From the NCBI RefSeq assembly GCF_024220585.1, contig NZ_JAMXKF010000003.1, positions 248,001-312,000 of the forward strand: a DNA stretch of 64,000 nucleotides. Reading direction: 5' to 3'. The notes below the pieces were generated by a model, which saw only the letters and a program-made list of their open reading frames with translations, was not told where the DNA came from and did no database searches. A program made the translations under genes and the position numbers. Source of the stretch: Dyadobacter diqingensis. Its GTDB lineage: Bacteria > Bacteroidota > Bacteroidia > Cytophagales > Spirosomataceae. Below are positions 18,424 through 25,903 of the stretch, in pieces (positions within the stretch are counted from its first letter, which is position 1; each line of letters opens with the position of its first letter).

Positions 18424-19221
18424 TTATAAGCCTTCCGCCTGTGCAATCAGTTCAGCAAGGTCAAATACCTTTACGCTATCTTCCTTTTCCTTGTTTTTAA
18501 CTCCATCGGTCATCATTACCATACAAAACGGACAGGCTACCGCGATGGTGGTCGCACCGGTTTCTATGGCCTCTTCGATGCGTTCGACGTTAATATCTTT
18601 TTTGCCTGGTTCAGGTTCTTTGAACATTTGGCCGCCGCCCGCCCCGCAGCAGAGCCCTTTTGTTTTGCAGCGCTTCATTTCGACCAAATCTGCATCCAGT
18701 GCCTCCAAAACGTGCCGTGGCGCCTCGTAAATGCCATTGGCTCTTCCCAGGTAACAGGAGTCATGAAAGGTGATTTTGCGGCCCTTGAAAGTTTCTCCAC
18801 CTTCAATCCTGACACGGCCTTCATTGATCAACTGCTGTAAATATTCGGAATGATGTACTACCTCATAGTTTCCGCCGAGCTCCGGGTATTCATTTTTCAA
18901 CGTGTTAAAACAATGCGGACAAGCCGTAACAATTTTTTTAACCCCGTACATATCCAAAACCTGAATGTTGGACATGGCAAGCATTTGAAACGTGAATTCG
19001 TTACCCGCGCGGCGTGCCGGATCACCGGTACAGCTTTCTTCAGTACCCAGAACGGCAAATTTTACACCCGCTTTATTCAATATTTTCACGAAAGCGACAG
19101 TCACTTTTTTATAGCGGTCGTCAAACGAGCCGGCACAACCCACCCAGAAAAGTACTTCCGGTGTTTCGTTGTTAGCGGCCATTTCAGCCATGGTTGGCAC
19201 TTTGTAGGTTATTTCGCTCAT
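18424..19221 (-). CDS. Heterodisulfide reductase-type CCG-domain Fe-S protein
   Basis: 265 residues with two cysteine-rich CCG modules: WVGCAGSFDD ... TACPHCFNTLKNEYP, and HDSCYLGR ... GLCCGAGGGQMFKEPEPG ... ACPFCMVMM. Such modules bind noncanonical [4Fe-4S] clusters in HdrB, GlpC and LldE. Here the CCG part is a separate polypeptide; the membrane/ferredoxin half is the next gene upstream (19278-20621), so together they resemble a split HdrD-like menaquinone-linked reductase. It probably acts on the cytosolic face of the membrane. Electron donor is not evident, since no etfAB is adjacent. Confidence 0.88.
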   Translation of the reverse strand: MSEITYKVPTMAEMAANNETPEVLFWVGCAGSFDDRYKKVTVAFVKILNKAGVKFAVLGTEESCTGDPARRAGNEFTFQMLAMSNIQVLDMYGVKKIVTACPHCFNTLKNEYPELGGNYEVVHHSEYLQQLINEGRVRIEGGETFKGRKITFHDSCYLGRANGIYEAPRHVLEALDADLVEMKRCKTKGLCCGAGGGQMFKEPEPGKKDINVERIEEAIETGATTIAVACPFCMVMMTDGVKNKEKEDSVKVFDLAELIAQAEGL

Positions 19222-19277
19222 GTGTTCCTGATAATTACAGACAGATCAAATAGGGAAGAGTTTCGCCGATACTAAGG

Positions 19278-20621
19278 TCAGGCCTCATTTTTTAAATGGT
19301 CAGCCCAGTTGAAACGGTCACCCGGGGAGAATTTCCACGGAGCCTGATTCGTATCCAGATTCTGAAACATGGCATTCCAGGAGCCGGGAGCCTGAGCTTC
19401 GTCCATGATCTTATACCGGCGCAATTGAAGGATAATATCCAGCGGGTTGATCAGAATCGGACATTCCTGCACACAGGCATTGCAAGTGGTACAGGCAAGG
19501 ATTTCTTCGTTGCTGATGTAGTCGCCCATCAGATTTTTTCCATCCTCAACAAACTTTCCGCCATTGGTCTGCATATTTCTGCCGATATCCTCTAACCGGT
19601 CGCGGGTGTCCATCATAATTTTCCGCGGAGACAATTTTTTACCGGTCAGGTTAGCCGGGCAGGCAGAGGTGCACCGGCCGCACTCTGTGCATGAATACGC
19701 ATCCATCAGATTTTTCCAGCTTAAATCCGGCGCATCCTTGGCTCCAAAACGTTCGGGTATTACATTTTCTGCTGCTGTGGTGTCTGGCGTATCGAGTCCC
19801 AGCATGATTTTTACCTCTTTGGTGATATCCGGCATGTTATTCATTTCTCCCTTGGGCGTAAGACGGGAGAAATAAGTATTGGGAAATGCCAGCGCAATAT
19901 GCAAATGCTTGGAATAAGTAACGTAAACGGCGAACGCAAAAATGCCAAGAATGTGAAACCACCAGGCAAACCGTTCGTAAACGATCAGAGAAGTTTCATT
20001 CCAGCCGGTAAAAAGCGGTTTAAGAAACTGGCTGAAAGCAAAATCTCCGGTTGGCGTGTAATGCGTGCTTCCAATTTCCTGCAAAACCGTATCGGCGGCG
20101 TTCATGGTTAGGATTGCAATCATCAGGACTATTTCGAAAAGCAGGATGATTTTTCCATCCAGCTCAGGCCAGCCGTTCATTTCTTTATGGCGGGATGGCT
20201 GGAATCTTTCAACTTTAACAACAGCCCTGCGAATTAGAAATATAGAGCAAGTAACTAATACGCCGACGGCCAGAAATTCAAAAAAGCCGATTAGAAACGT
20301 GTAAAAAGATCCAAGAAAAGGTGCGAAGAGTCTGTGATGTCCTAAAATTCCGTCAAGGACAATTTCCAGCACTTCGATGTTGATGAGCAAAAATCCGGCA
20401 TAAACCACAAAGTGCATCACACCGATCAGGGGCCGGTCAAACATTTTCTTTTGTCCGAAAGCAATGCGAACCATGGTTGCAAACCGCAATCCCGGCTGAT
20501 CCGTACGGTCTTCGTCTCGTCCAAGCAATATGGTATTGCGTATCAAACTGGCACGCTTGAAAACAAGCCAGCCAACTGTTCCAAGGACAGCTAGAAAAAT
20601 GATTTGCTGGATTATGGCCAT
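19278..20621 (-). CDS. Membrane electron-transfer protein with two [4Fe-4S] ferredoxin motifs
   Basis: 447 residues. The N-terminal half has about six transmembrane helices resembling the nitrate reductase gamma/HdrE type (FLAVLGTVGWLVFKR, GVMHFVVYAGFLLINIEV, ILGIFAFAVYVTYSKHLHIAL), with His residues that could bind haem b. The C-terminal half has CTECGRCTSACPANLTGKK and CTTCNACVQECPILINPLD, two cubane sites. With the CCG protein 56 bases downstream it forms a plausible quinone-linked respiratory module. The ordering of membrane and Fe-S domains is typical for Bacteroidota versions. Confidence 0.87.
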   Translation of the reverse strand: MAIIQQIIFLAVLGTVGWLVFKRASLIRNTILLGRDEDRTDQPGLRFATMVRIAFGQKKMFDRPLIGVMHFVVYAGFLLINIEVLEIVLDGILGHHRLFAPFLGSFYTFLIGFFEFLAVGVLVTCSIFLIRRAVVKVERFQPSRHKEMNGWPELDGKIILLFEIVLMIAILTMNAADTVLQEIGSTHYTPTGDFAFSQFLKPLFTGWNETSLIVYERFAWWFHILGIFAFAVYVTYSKHLHIALAFPNTYFSRLTPKGEMNNMPDITKEVKIMLGLDTPDTTAAENVIPERFGAKDAPDLSWKNLMDAYSCTECGRCTSACPANLTGKKLSPRKIMMDTRDRLEDIGRNMQTNGGKFVEDGKNLMGDYISNEEILACTTCNACVQECPILINPLDIILQLRRYKIMDEAQAPGSWNAMFQNLDTNQAPWKFSPGDRFNWADHLKNEA

Positions 20622-20829
20622 AAAAATTCGCTTTGTGAACCGGAAAAGAAATAATTCGTCAATTAGTATGCAAGCATACTATAAGCAAATATGGTAAAAA
20701 TGTATTTAGCTACAACTTTTTTTAAAATAAATTATTTTTTTGATAATGGTTAAGTGCTAGAAAATCAGATTACTAAGTTTGTTTTCTGAGTATTTGATAA
20801 AAATTTACAAATATTTTTTCTCCAAATAA

Positions 20830-20860
20830 TTTGGAAAGTAAAATCGTAATTCTACCTTTG
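20830..20860 (+). promoter_or_regulatory. Consensus Bacteroidota promoter for tRNA-Phe
   Basis: TTTG at 20830-20833, a spacer of exactly 19 bases, and TACCTTTG at 20853-20860. This fits the -33/-7 pattern TTTG-N19-TAnnTTTG used by the primary sigma factor of Bacteroidota. The mature tRNA begins 27 bases after the -7 element. Confidence 0.8.
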
Positions 20861-20886
20861 CAGTCCCAAAGGGAACGAATTGAGCT

Positions 20887-20959
20887 GGTGATGTAGCTCA
20901 GTCGGTAGAGCAAAGGACTGAAAATCCTTGTGTCGGCGGTTCGATTCCGTCCATCACCA
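20887..20959 (+). tRNA. tRNA-Phe (GAA)
   Basis: 73 nt cloverleaf. Acceptor GGTGATG (20887-20893) pairs with CATCACC (20952-20958); D-arm GCTCAGTCGGTAGAGC; anticodon loop CTGAAAA between AAGGA and TCCTT gives GAA; T-arm GGTTCGATTCC. Discriminator A at 20959. The CCA end is not encoded. Confidence 0.96.
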
Positions 20960-20960
20960 C

Positions 20961-20997
20961 AAGATCCTGTCAGAAGAAATTCTGGCAGGATCTTTTG
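20961..20997 (+). terminator. Terminator after tRNA-Phe
   Basis: Stem AAGATCCTGTCAGAA (20961-20975) against TTCTGGCAGGATCTT, with one G-T wobble and a GAAA loop, followed by a T-rich stretch (TTTTGTTTT). Confidence 0.85.
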
Positions 20998-21076
20998 TTT
21001 TAGGTCGCGAAAAAGTGAATGAAATGGGTTTGTGTAATCCTGCTTTTAGAAATGCAGTCATGGGAATGAAATTGAC

Positions 21077-21658
21077 TTAATATCCCCTCCCAAAAACCTT
21101 CCGATCTGTAATCTCCCCCCGGTGCTCTTCCAAAAAGTCACAAAAAAACTTAATCTGGATTTCCTGTACTGAGAAATCAATTGTCTGATCGTAATTTTCC
21201 TGATACACATCCTGGAAATCGGTGATCACGTAACGCAGGGTTCTTATGCCTTTTGCGCGTAAGGCGGGTAAATAGAAATTTTGGTGACTATGGGCGAATC
21301 GTCCTTCTGTGTAACTATTCGTCGTTTTGATATCCACGGCTAGCGTTTTTCCAATAACATCCACATAACCATACAGCAGAACATTATCCAGCTGATGTTC
21401 ACAATAAACCTGGGTTTTTACCATGGGTCGCGGTAAAAGCGCCCGGACTTTATCCAAAATTTCTGAATCAAAAGCATTTTCATTCACACCTTTTATGACA
21501 GCATCTTCGAAGGAACAGCCTCTCGCCTGCGCCTCTGTTTGTGGCACAGGGACACGGTTGATGCGGTTCAGCAGCTCCTGCTTGTCGAGATATCCTTTTT
21601 GATAACGGTCAAAAAGATTAAGCAGGGTGGGATAGAGATTGTAAGCAATTGGCGCCAA
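21077..21658 (-). CDS. Hypothetical protein with PD-(D/E)XK nuclease-like core
   Basis: 193 residues, soluble. The stretch LLYGYVDVIGKTLAVDIKTT (about residues 113-132) matches the D...(D/E)xK core of restriction-endonuclease-like folds, with aspartates before the turn and DIK on the next strand, followed by a helix (HSHQNFYLPALRA) fitting the QxxxY position of RecB-type nucleases. The rest was not recognised. No methyltransferase, helicase or toxin partner is nearby. Enzymatic activity is inference from the motif only. Confidence 0.6.
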   Translation of the reverse strand: MAPIAYNLYPTLLNLFDRYQKGYLDKQELLNRINRVPVPQTEAQARGCSFEDAVIKGVNENAFDSEILDKVRALLPRPMVKTQVYCEHQLDNVLLYGYVDVIGKTLAVDIKTTNSYTEGRFAHSHQNFYLPALRAKGIRTLRYVITDFQDVYQENYDQTIDFSVQEIQIKFFCDFLEEHRGEITDRKVFGRGY

Positions 21659-21713
21659 GGGATAAAATTTAAACGTGTTTCACTGTTATAGTGGATGAAC
21701 AAGATAAGTAATT

Positions 21714-22517
21714 TTACCGTTTCCCATGCCCCGGATATTTGCTGAATTTATACATTACCGAAAAGGATAAAAAGCTGAACTTGTCGTTTGGGGTTTTGCT
21801 GTAGGTATCGGCTTCTTCCGGGTTTATCAGTCGCATGCCCGAGGTTGCATCCACTTTATCGCTCCGGACGAAATAAAAACGATAATCGATACCGAAGATC
21901 AGCTTTTCAAATAATTTATAGTTTGCCTCTATTCCCACCGGGATAATACGTTCGTTTGTTTTCCTGATCCCGGGTTTTCCATGCGGATTTCCCCAGCGAA
22001 GAAAAAGCTGATTCCGGGCACTGGTGGCACTGTTGGTAAATCTGAGTAACTTATTCGAGGTAATGTCGTACGCATTGGCGCTGAACATCATTAATCCCAG
22101 GCCTCCGTAAATACTAAAGTCCAGGTCGTCGTTGTGGTTTTGCGCAAACTGTTCCATTAAATTCCATTTTACAAGTAGTTCGGCAGCGTTGTACTCATTG
22201 ATGAAATAAGAATTGAAAAATGGAATTTCTTCGCCGCCAAGTTTGCCTGTCGAATATTCAAAACCAAGTGAAATGGATTTATTGAAAGACCTGTTCAGGC
22301 CAATGCTCAGCATGCCGAGCATATCCTGTTTCCCCAATTCGCCATAAAACTGGGTCAGTCCGCCACGAACTGTCAGTGAATAAGGTGAAATAATTTTGGA
22401 GTTGTGATTGCCGTTTTTGTAGTTACGGTACGCGTCATTCCAGCTGGTCCGGCGTTGTGCCCGAACGGGAATGCAGAGCGTAATAATGGCAAATAATTGT
22501 AAAAATTTGCGAATCAT
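21714..22517 (-). CDS. Putative outer-membrane beta-barrel protein
   Basis: 267 residues. Signal peptide MIRKFLQLFAIITLCIPVRA, cleaved before QRRTSW. The mature part has alternating hydrophobic strands with aromatic girdles (SLTVRGGLTQFYGELG, SISLGFEYSTGKLGG, LIFGIDYRFYFVRSDKV) and ends in the strand FSFLSFSVMYKFSKY, compatible with an eight-to-twelve-stranded barrel. It stands alone between genes facing other ways. It is divergent from menG, sharing the intergenic region 22518-22684. Function unknown. Confidence 0.7.
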   Translation of the reverse strand: MIRKFLQLFAIITLCIPVRAQRRTSWNDAYRNYKNGNHNSKIISPYSLTVRGGLTQFYGELGKQDMLGMLSIGLNRSFNKSISLGFEYSTGKLGGEEIPFFNSYFINEYNAAELLVKWNLMEQFAQNHNDDLDFSIYGGLGLMMFSANAYDITSNKLLRFTNSATSARNQLFLRWGNPHGKPGIRKTNERIIPVGIEANYKLFEKLIFGIDYRFYFVRSDKVDATSGMRLINPEEADTYSKTPNDKFSFLSFSVMYKFSKYPGHGKR

Positions 22518-22684
22518 GACCAGGAAGTGTGTGTGTTATCAAAACAAATTTAAAACTATCTTCCTTTTTACGAGGGTACTTCTCTTAAAAATCAATGGTT
22601 TATGCAAACTTTACATATATACAGCAAAACGATAACCAATAAATATCTGTTAGTTTTGTACTTCTAATTTTATGCAAATCGAAA

Positions 22685-23407
22685 ATGAGTGTAGTACCCT
22701 ATAAAGATAAAGACGGCAGCAAGCGGGAACAGGTGGCGGAAATGTTCGACAACATTTCACCAAAATATGATTTATTGAATCACGTTTTAAGCGGTGGCGT
22801 GGATATTTACTGGCGCAAACGTGCCATAAAACTCCTGAAGCAGCAGCAACCAAAAGTGATTCTGGATATTGCCACAGGGACGGGCGATTTTGCGATTGAA
22901 GCCCTTTCACTTAAACCTGAAAAAATAATCGGTGTTGATATTTCAGAAGGAATGTTGGCGGTAGGGCGGGAGAAAATTGCGAAACTTGGCAAACAGGATA
23001 TTATCACCCTGCAAAGCGGAGACTCGGAAAGTTTAGTTTTTGCAGACAATTATTTTGATGCTATTATCGTTTCGTTTGGAGTACGGAACTTTCAGAATTT
23101 GCTGGTAGGGCTTACTGAAATGAACCGCGTATTGAAGCCGGGCGGAACCTGTGTGGTGGTTGAGTTTTCAAAACCCCGTTCATTCCCGTTTAAGCAGTTC
23201 TATAATTTTTATTTCAAATATATATTACCATTGATCGGTAAGACCGTCTCAAAGGACAGTGCCGCCTACACCTACCTTCCTGAATCCGTTCAGGCATTTC
23301 CGGATGGGGAGGCTTTTCTTGATATTTATAAAAAAGCAGGTTTTAAAAATACCAAATGCATACCATTAACCTTCGGGATTTGCTCCATTTACACAGGACA
23401 AAAATAG
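22685..23407 (+). CDS. ubiE: Demethylmenaquinone methyltransferase
   Basis: 240 residues. N-terminal VAEMFDNISPKYDLLNHVLS is the MenG/UbiE signature; SAM-binding motif I is ILDIATGTGDFAIEA, and FDAIIVSFGVRNFQN plus NRVLKPGGTCVVVEFSKP complete the methyltransferase core. It performs the last step of menaquinone synthesis using S-adenosylmethionine; in this menaquinone-only phylum menG is the better functional name. TAGTTTTG at 22651-22658 is a likely -7 element. The 3' end overlaps porT by 52 bases in a different frame, linking quinone synthesis and a secretion gene translationally. Confidence 0.96.
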   Translation: MSVVPYKDKDGSKREQVAEMFDNISPKYDLLNHVLSGGVDIYWRKRAIKLLKQQQPKVILDIATGTGDFAIEALSLKPEKIIGVDISEGMLAVGREKIAKLGKQDIITLQSGDSESLVFADNYFDAIIVSFGVRNFQNLLVGLTEMNRVLKPGGTCVVVEFSKPRSFPFKQFYNFYFKYILPLIGKTVSKDSAAYTYLPESVQAFPDGEAFLDIYKKAGFKNTKCIPLTFGICSIYTGQK

Positions 23408-24084
23408 TTATTGGCATCTTGTTGCTGTGTGCCGTTTCACAGGAAGTTAAAGCGCAGGGACAAGGTTATGTACGCCGCCACCTGGAATATTACGACGACA
23501 AACCTATTCATTATGGGATTTTGTTTGCAATGCCGCTTGCCCGATATAACATCAGGCATAGTGACTCTTTTGCCAGTGATTCGGCTTATCTGATCCAGTC
23601 GCCGCTAAAAGGCGCGTTCAGAATGGGTTTTATTATTAACGCCTACCTGAACGAACGGTTTGATATCAGAACAACCCCTTCGGTCTCGCTTTATGAGCGA
23701 GAGGTGAAATACAGTTATCCAAACAGCCCTGATAAGATTAATAAGCGGGAGTCGACCTGGCTTGAAATTCCGTTGCTGGTAAAATATAAATCGAAACGGC
23801 GGGTCAACACCAGAATGTATATGATAGCCGGTGTAACGATGGGCATTGAGACGAACGTGAAAAAAAGTAATGGCGGCTCTGGCAGCAATGGCAGGCTGGA
23901 TACACAGACATCGGATTTTACACTGGATTATGGGGTGGGGTATGAACGATTCTTTGAATTTTTCAAATTTTCGCCAGAGTTAAGATTTTCACACGGATTG
24001 AAGAACGTATTTCAGGGCGCTCCGAGCTCGGGTATAAGCCGGTTGACGACACATACGGTAACTTTGTATTTGAATTTCGAATAA
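23356..24084 (+). CDS. porT: PorT-family outer-membrane protein of the type IX secretion system
   Basis: 242 residues from the ATG at 23356, inside the end of ubiE. Long signal peptide with hydrophobic core IVIGILLLCAVSQEV, cleaved after KAQ. The mature protein is a beta-barrel: YYDDKPIHYGILFAMPLARY, AFRMGFIINAYLNERFDIRT, TWLEIPLLVKYKSKR, DYGVGYERFFEFFKFSPELRFSHGL, a set typical of PorT. PorT is needed for T9SS secretion in Porphyromonas and Flavobacterium. The ubiE-porT order is recurrent in Bacteroidota and supports the call. No other start codon gives an intact signal peptide. Confidence 0.88.
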   Translation: MHTINLRDLLHLHRTKIVIGILLLCAVSQEVKAQGQGYVRRHLEYYDDKPIHYGILFAMPLARYNIRHSDSFASDSAYLIQSPLKGAFRMGFIINAYLNERFDIRTTPSVSLYEREVKYSYPNSPDKINKRESTWLEIPLLVKYKSKRRVNTRMYMIAGVTMGIETNVKKSNGGSGSNGRLDTQTSDFTLDYGVGYERFFEFFKFSPELRFSHGLKNVFQGAPSSGISRLTTHTVTLYLNFE

Positions 24085-24151
24085 TTTGAATTCTGATTAT
24101 CAATGGATTGGAAATTATTGGCAAAAAAATATAGATTTTTTGACCGGATAA

Positions 24152-24183
24152 TTTGGATAAAAAAAATCAGACGTGCATATTTG
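24152..24183 (+). promoter_or_regulatory. Probable promoter of the tRNA-Val pair
   Basis: TTTG at 24152-24155, a 20-base spacer and CATATTTG at 24176-24183 (7 of 8 to TAnnTTTG). The first tRNA begins 23 bases further on. Confidence 0.5.
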
Positions 24184-24205
24184 CACTCCCGAATGACGAC
24201 AAGAG

Positions 24206-24280
24206 GGGCTCTTAGCTCAGTTGGTTCAGAGCACCTGCCTTACAAGCAGGGGGTCGCAGGTTCGAATCCTGCAGGGCCCA
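24206..24280 (+). tRNA. tRNA-Val (TAC), copy 1
   Basis: 75 nt. Acceptor GGGCTCT pairs with AGGGCCC (one G-U). Anticodon stem CCTGC/GCAGG encloses loop CTTACAA with anticodon TAC. T-arm GCAGGTTCGAATCCTGC. Discriminator A; CCA not encoded. Identical to copy 2. Confidence 0.96.
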
Positions 24281-24284
24281 CAAT

Positions 24285-24310
24285 AAAACGAGTTAGCGAT
24301 AACTCGTTTT
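24285..24310 (+). terminator. Hairpin after tRNA-Val copy 1
   Basis: Perfect 11-bp stem AAAACGAGTTA (24285-24295) and TAACTCGTTTT (24300-24310) around GCGA, followed by a loose T-rich run. Either a terminator or a processing signal between the two tRNAs. Confidence 0.7.
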
Positions 24311-24363
24311 AATTTTTTCTAAAATTGAGAAGAAATAAGTCGTTTATTTGAAATCCCCGAGAG

Positions 24364-24438
24364 GGGCTCTTAGCTCAGTTGGTTCAGAGCACCTGCCTTA
24401 CAAGCAGGGGGTCGCAGGTTCGAATCCTGCAGGGCCCA
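24364..24438 (+). tRNA. tRNA-Val (TAC), copy 2
   Basis: Same 75-nt sequence as copy 1, 158 bases downstream, in the same orientation. Both the tRNA and its downstream hairpin are duplicated. Confidence 0.96.
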
Positions 24439-24442
24439 CAGT

Positions 24443-24475
24443 AAAGCGAGTTAGCAATAACTCGCTTTTTTTGCT
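24443..24475 (+). terminator. Terminator after tRNA-Val copy 2
   Basis: Stem AAAGCGAGTTA (24443-24453) and TAACTCGCTTT (24458-24468), loop GCAA, followed by TTTTT. The sequence is a compensated variant of the hairpin after copy 1: A-T at that stem position became G-C on both sides. Confidence 0.85.
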
Positions 24476-24596
24476 TTAGACCGGTTTTTCTGCCGGAATA
24501 AAGCCGTTAAATTCTCTGATTTCCAGTTTGACCAAACCTACGATATTTCTAAAAATATCAAAATACCGTAGATTCAGCTACAAATGTTCGCAATCC

Positions 24597-25718
24597 TTAG
24601 TTTATCGAAAGCGTAAACCGGTCTGCCAGGGTTGCCCCTGTATTGCTATCGGGGTTCTTGTCGTGAGGGATGGTGTAATACTCACCGGTTAAGTTTAAAC
24701 CTTTGTTATCCTTTTCAATGGCTATTTTCAAAAAGCCGTGTTTGTTGTCGCAGTAACTTTCCATGGTTATTCCACCCAGTAAATTGCTGTCGGTGGTGAA
24801 ACGTTGGTCGTTGGTGAAAGCCACCGGATGCAGTTCGTCATAACCCCCTGCGCCGGCCACGATATAGGGAATGATCTTTCCGTCTGCGTAATGTTTATTG
24901 AATCGCTGATAATTATGGACATGGCCGCTGAAAACAATATCCGGTCTTATGCCCGTCTCTTCAAAAACACCTTCCAGAAATTCAATCATTGGTACGCTGG
25001 AACCATGGTTGATGTCCGCTGTGTAAGGCGCATGGTGCAGGGCCAGGATCAAAGCCTTTTCCGGTCTTTCGGCGGCGGCTGTTATTAACTCTTCCTTAAA
25101 CCAGTTTCTCTGGTTCGGTGTAATGACACCGTATTTGGGGACATTGCTGTGTAATCCGATGATATTTGCCAAAGGCGCTTTTAGCGTCCAGTAAATATTG
25201 GGTTGGATCATGCTGGTTCTCTCAGCCTCACCGCCAAAACTGACCGCCCGGCGTTCGGTATCGCAGAAAACAGTTTTAAATGCATCAAGGCTTTTGTACG
25301 GAGCGGCATTCGGGTTTACGTCGCTATCATGATTTCCGGCGATGGCGAAGATCGGCCCGGGATATTTTTGATATGGCTCAAAAAACTGCGTGTGGTAACG
25401 ATTGGCCTCACCAAAAGTATAAACCACATCGCCAAGATGAAACAGGAACTGAGGCCGGTTTTCCTTTCCAGCTTCATATTGTTTTGCCATTTCACTGGCT
25501 ACCAGATGTTGAAACGCGGGATTTCCTATGCTACCGGTATCGCCGAGCATGTGAAAGACAGTCCTTTGCGAGGTAACCTCTGGTATAATTTTCTCTAATG
25601 AAAGATGGTAAGGATATTCGCCCGTTGGCGCGGGTAAAGGCTGAAATTTATAAGTATCGTCGGGCTGGTCTTTTTTCAAAACCGGTACTGTGTATTTTGA
25701 GAAAGTCGTAGGAGTCAT
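24597..25718 (-). CDS. Calcineurin-like metallophosphoesterase
   Basis: 373 residues with the complete metallophosphoesterase motif set: LGDTG, HLGDVVYT, IAGNHDSD, ALHHAPYT and FSGHVHNYQRF, which coordinate a di-metal centre. There is no signal peptide, so it is probably cytosolic, unlike many purple-acid-phosphatase-like relatives. Single gene, divergent from the heparinase operon with about 185 bases between. Substrate cannot be inferred. Confidence 0.9.
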   Translation of the reverse strand: MTPTTFSKYTVPVLKKDQPDDTYKFQPLPAPTGEYPYHLSLEKIIPEVTSQRTVFHMLGDTGSIGNPAFQHLVASEMAKQYEAGKENRPQFLFHLGDVVYTFGEANRYHTQFFEPYQKYPGPIFAIAGNHDSDVNPNAAPYKSLDAFKTVFCDTERRAVSFGGEAERTSMIQPNIYWTLKAPLANIIGLHSNVPKYGVITPNQRNWFKEELITAAAERPEKALILALHHAPYTADINHGSSVPMIEFLEGVFEETGIRPDIVFSGHVHNYQRFNKHYADGKIIPYIVAGAGGYDELHPVAFTNDQRFTTDSNLLGGITMESYCDNKHGFLKIAIEKDNKGLNLTGEYYTIPHDKNPDSNTGATLADRFTLSIN

Positions 25719-25903
25719 GTTTAAAAGTTAAAACCAAAGGTACTAATGGGATGTTAAGGCATGATTAAGTGCAATTTGCCGGCCCCATCTTTTTTAAAAC
25801 GCCGAAATATGATCCAAAGATAACCTTTTGTAAAACTGTAAATGGTTTATAGACCGCGACTCCTGCAATTTCTTATCTTGCACAGACGATTACACACACT
25901 TTT

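Larger units (their letters stand above)
24206..24468 (+). repeat. Tandem duplication of tRNA-Val plus hairpin, 158-base period
   Basis: GGGCTC...GCCCACA and the following GCGAGTTA/TAACTCGC-type hairpin recur at 24206 and 24364. tRNA bodies look identical while the spacer DNA differs, so the tRNA is kept by selection or gene conversion. Confidence 0.85.

Noticed and set aside
24103..24312. 69-codon frame spanning the first tRNA-Val
   Set aside because: Runs through a tRNA gene; coding capacity is accidental.
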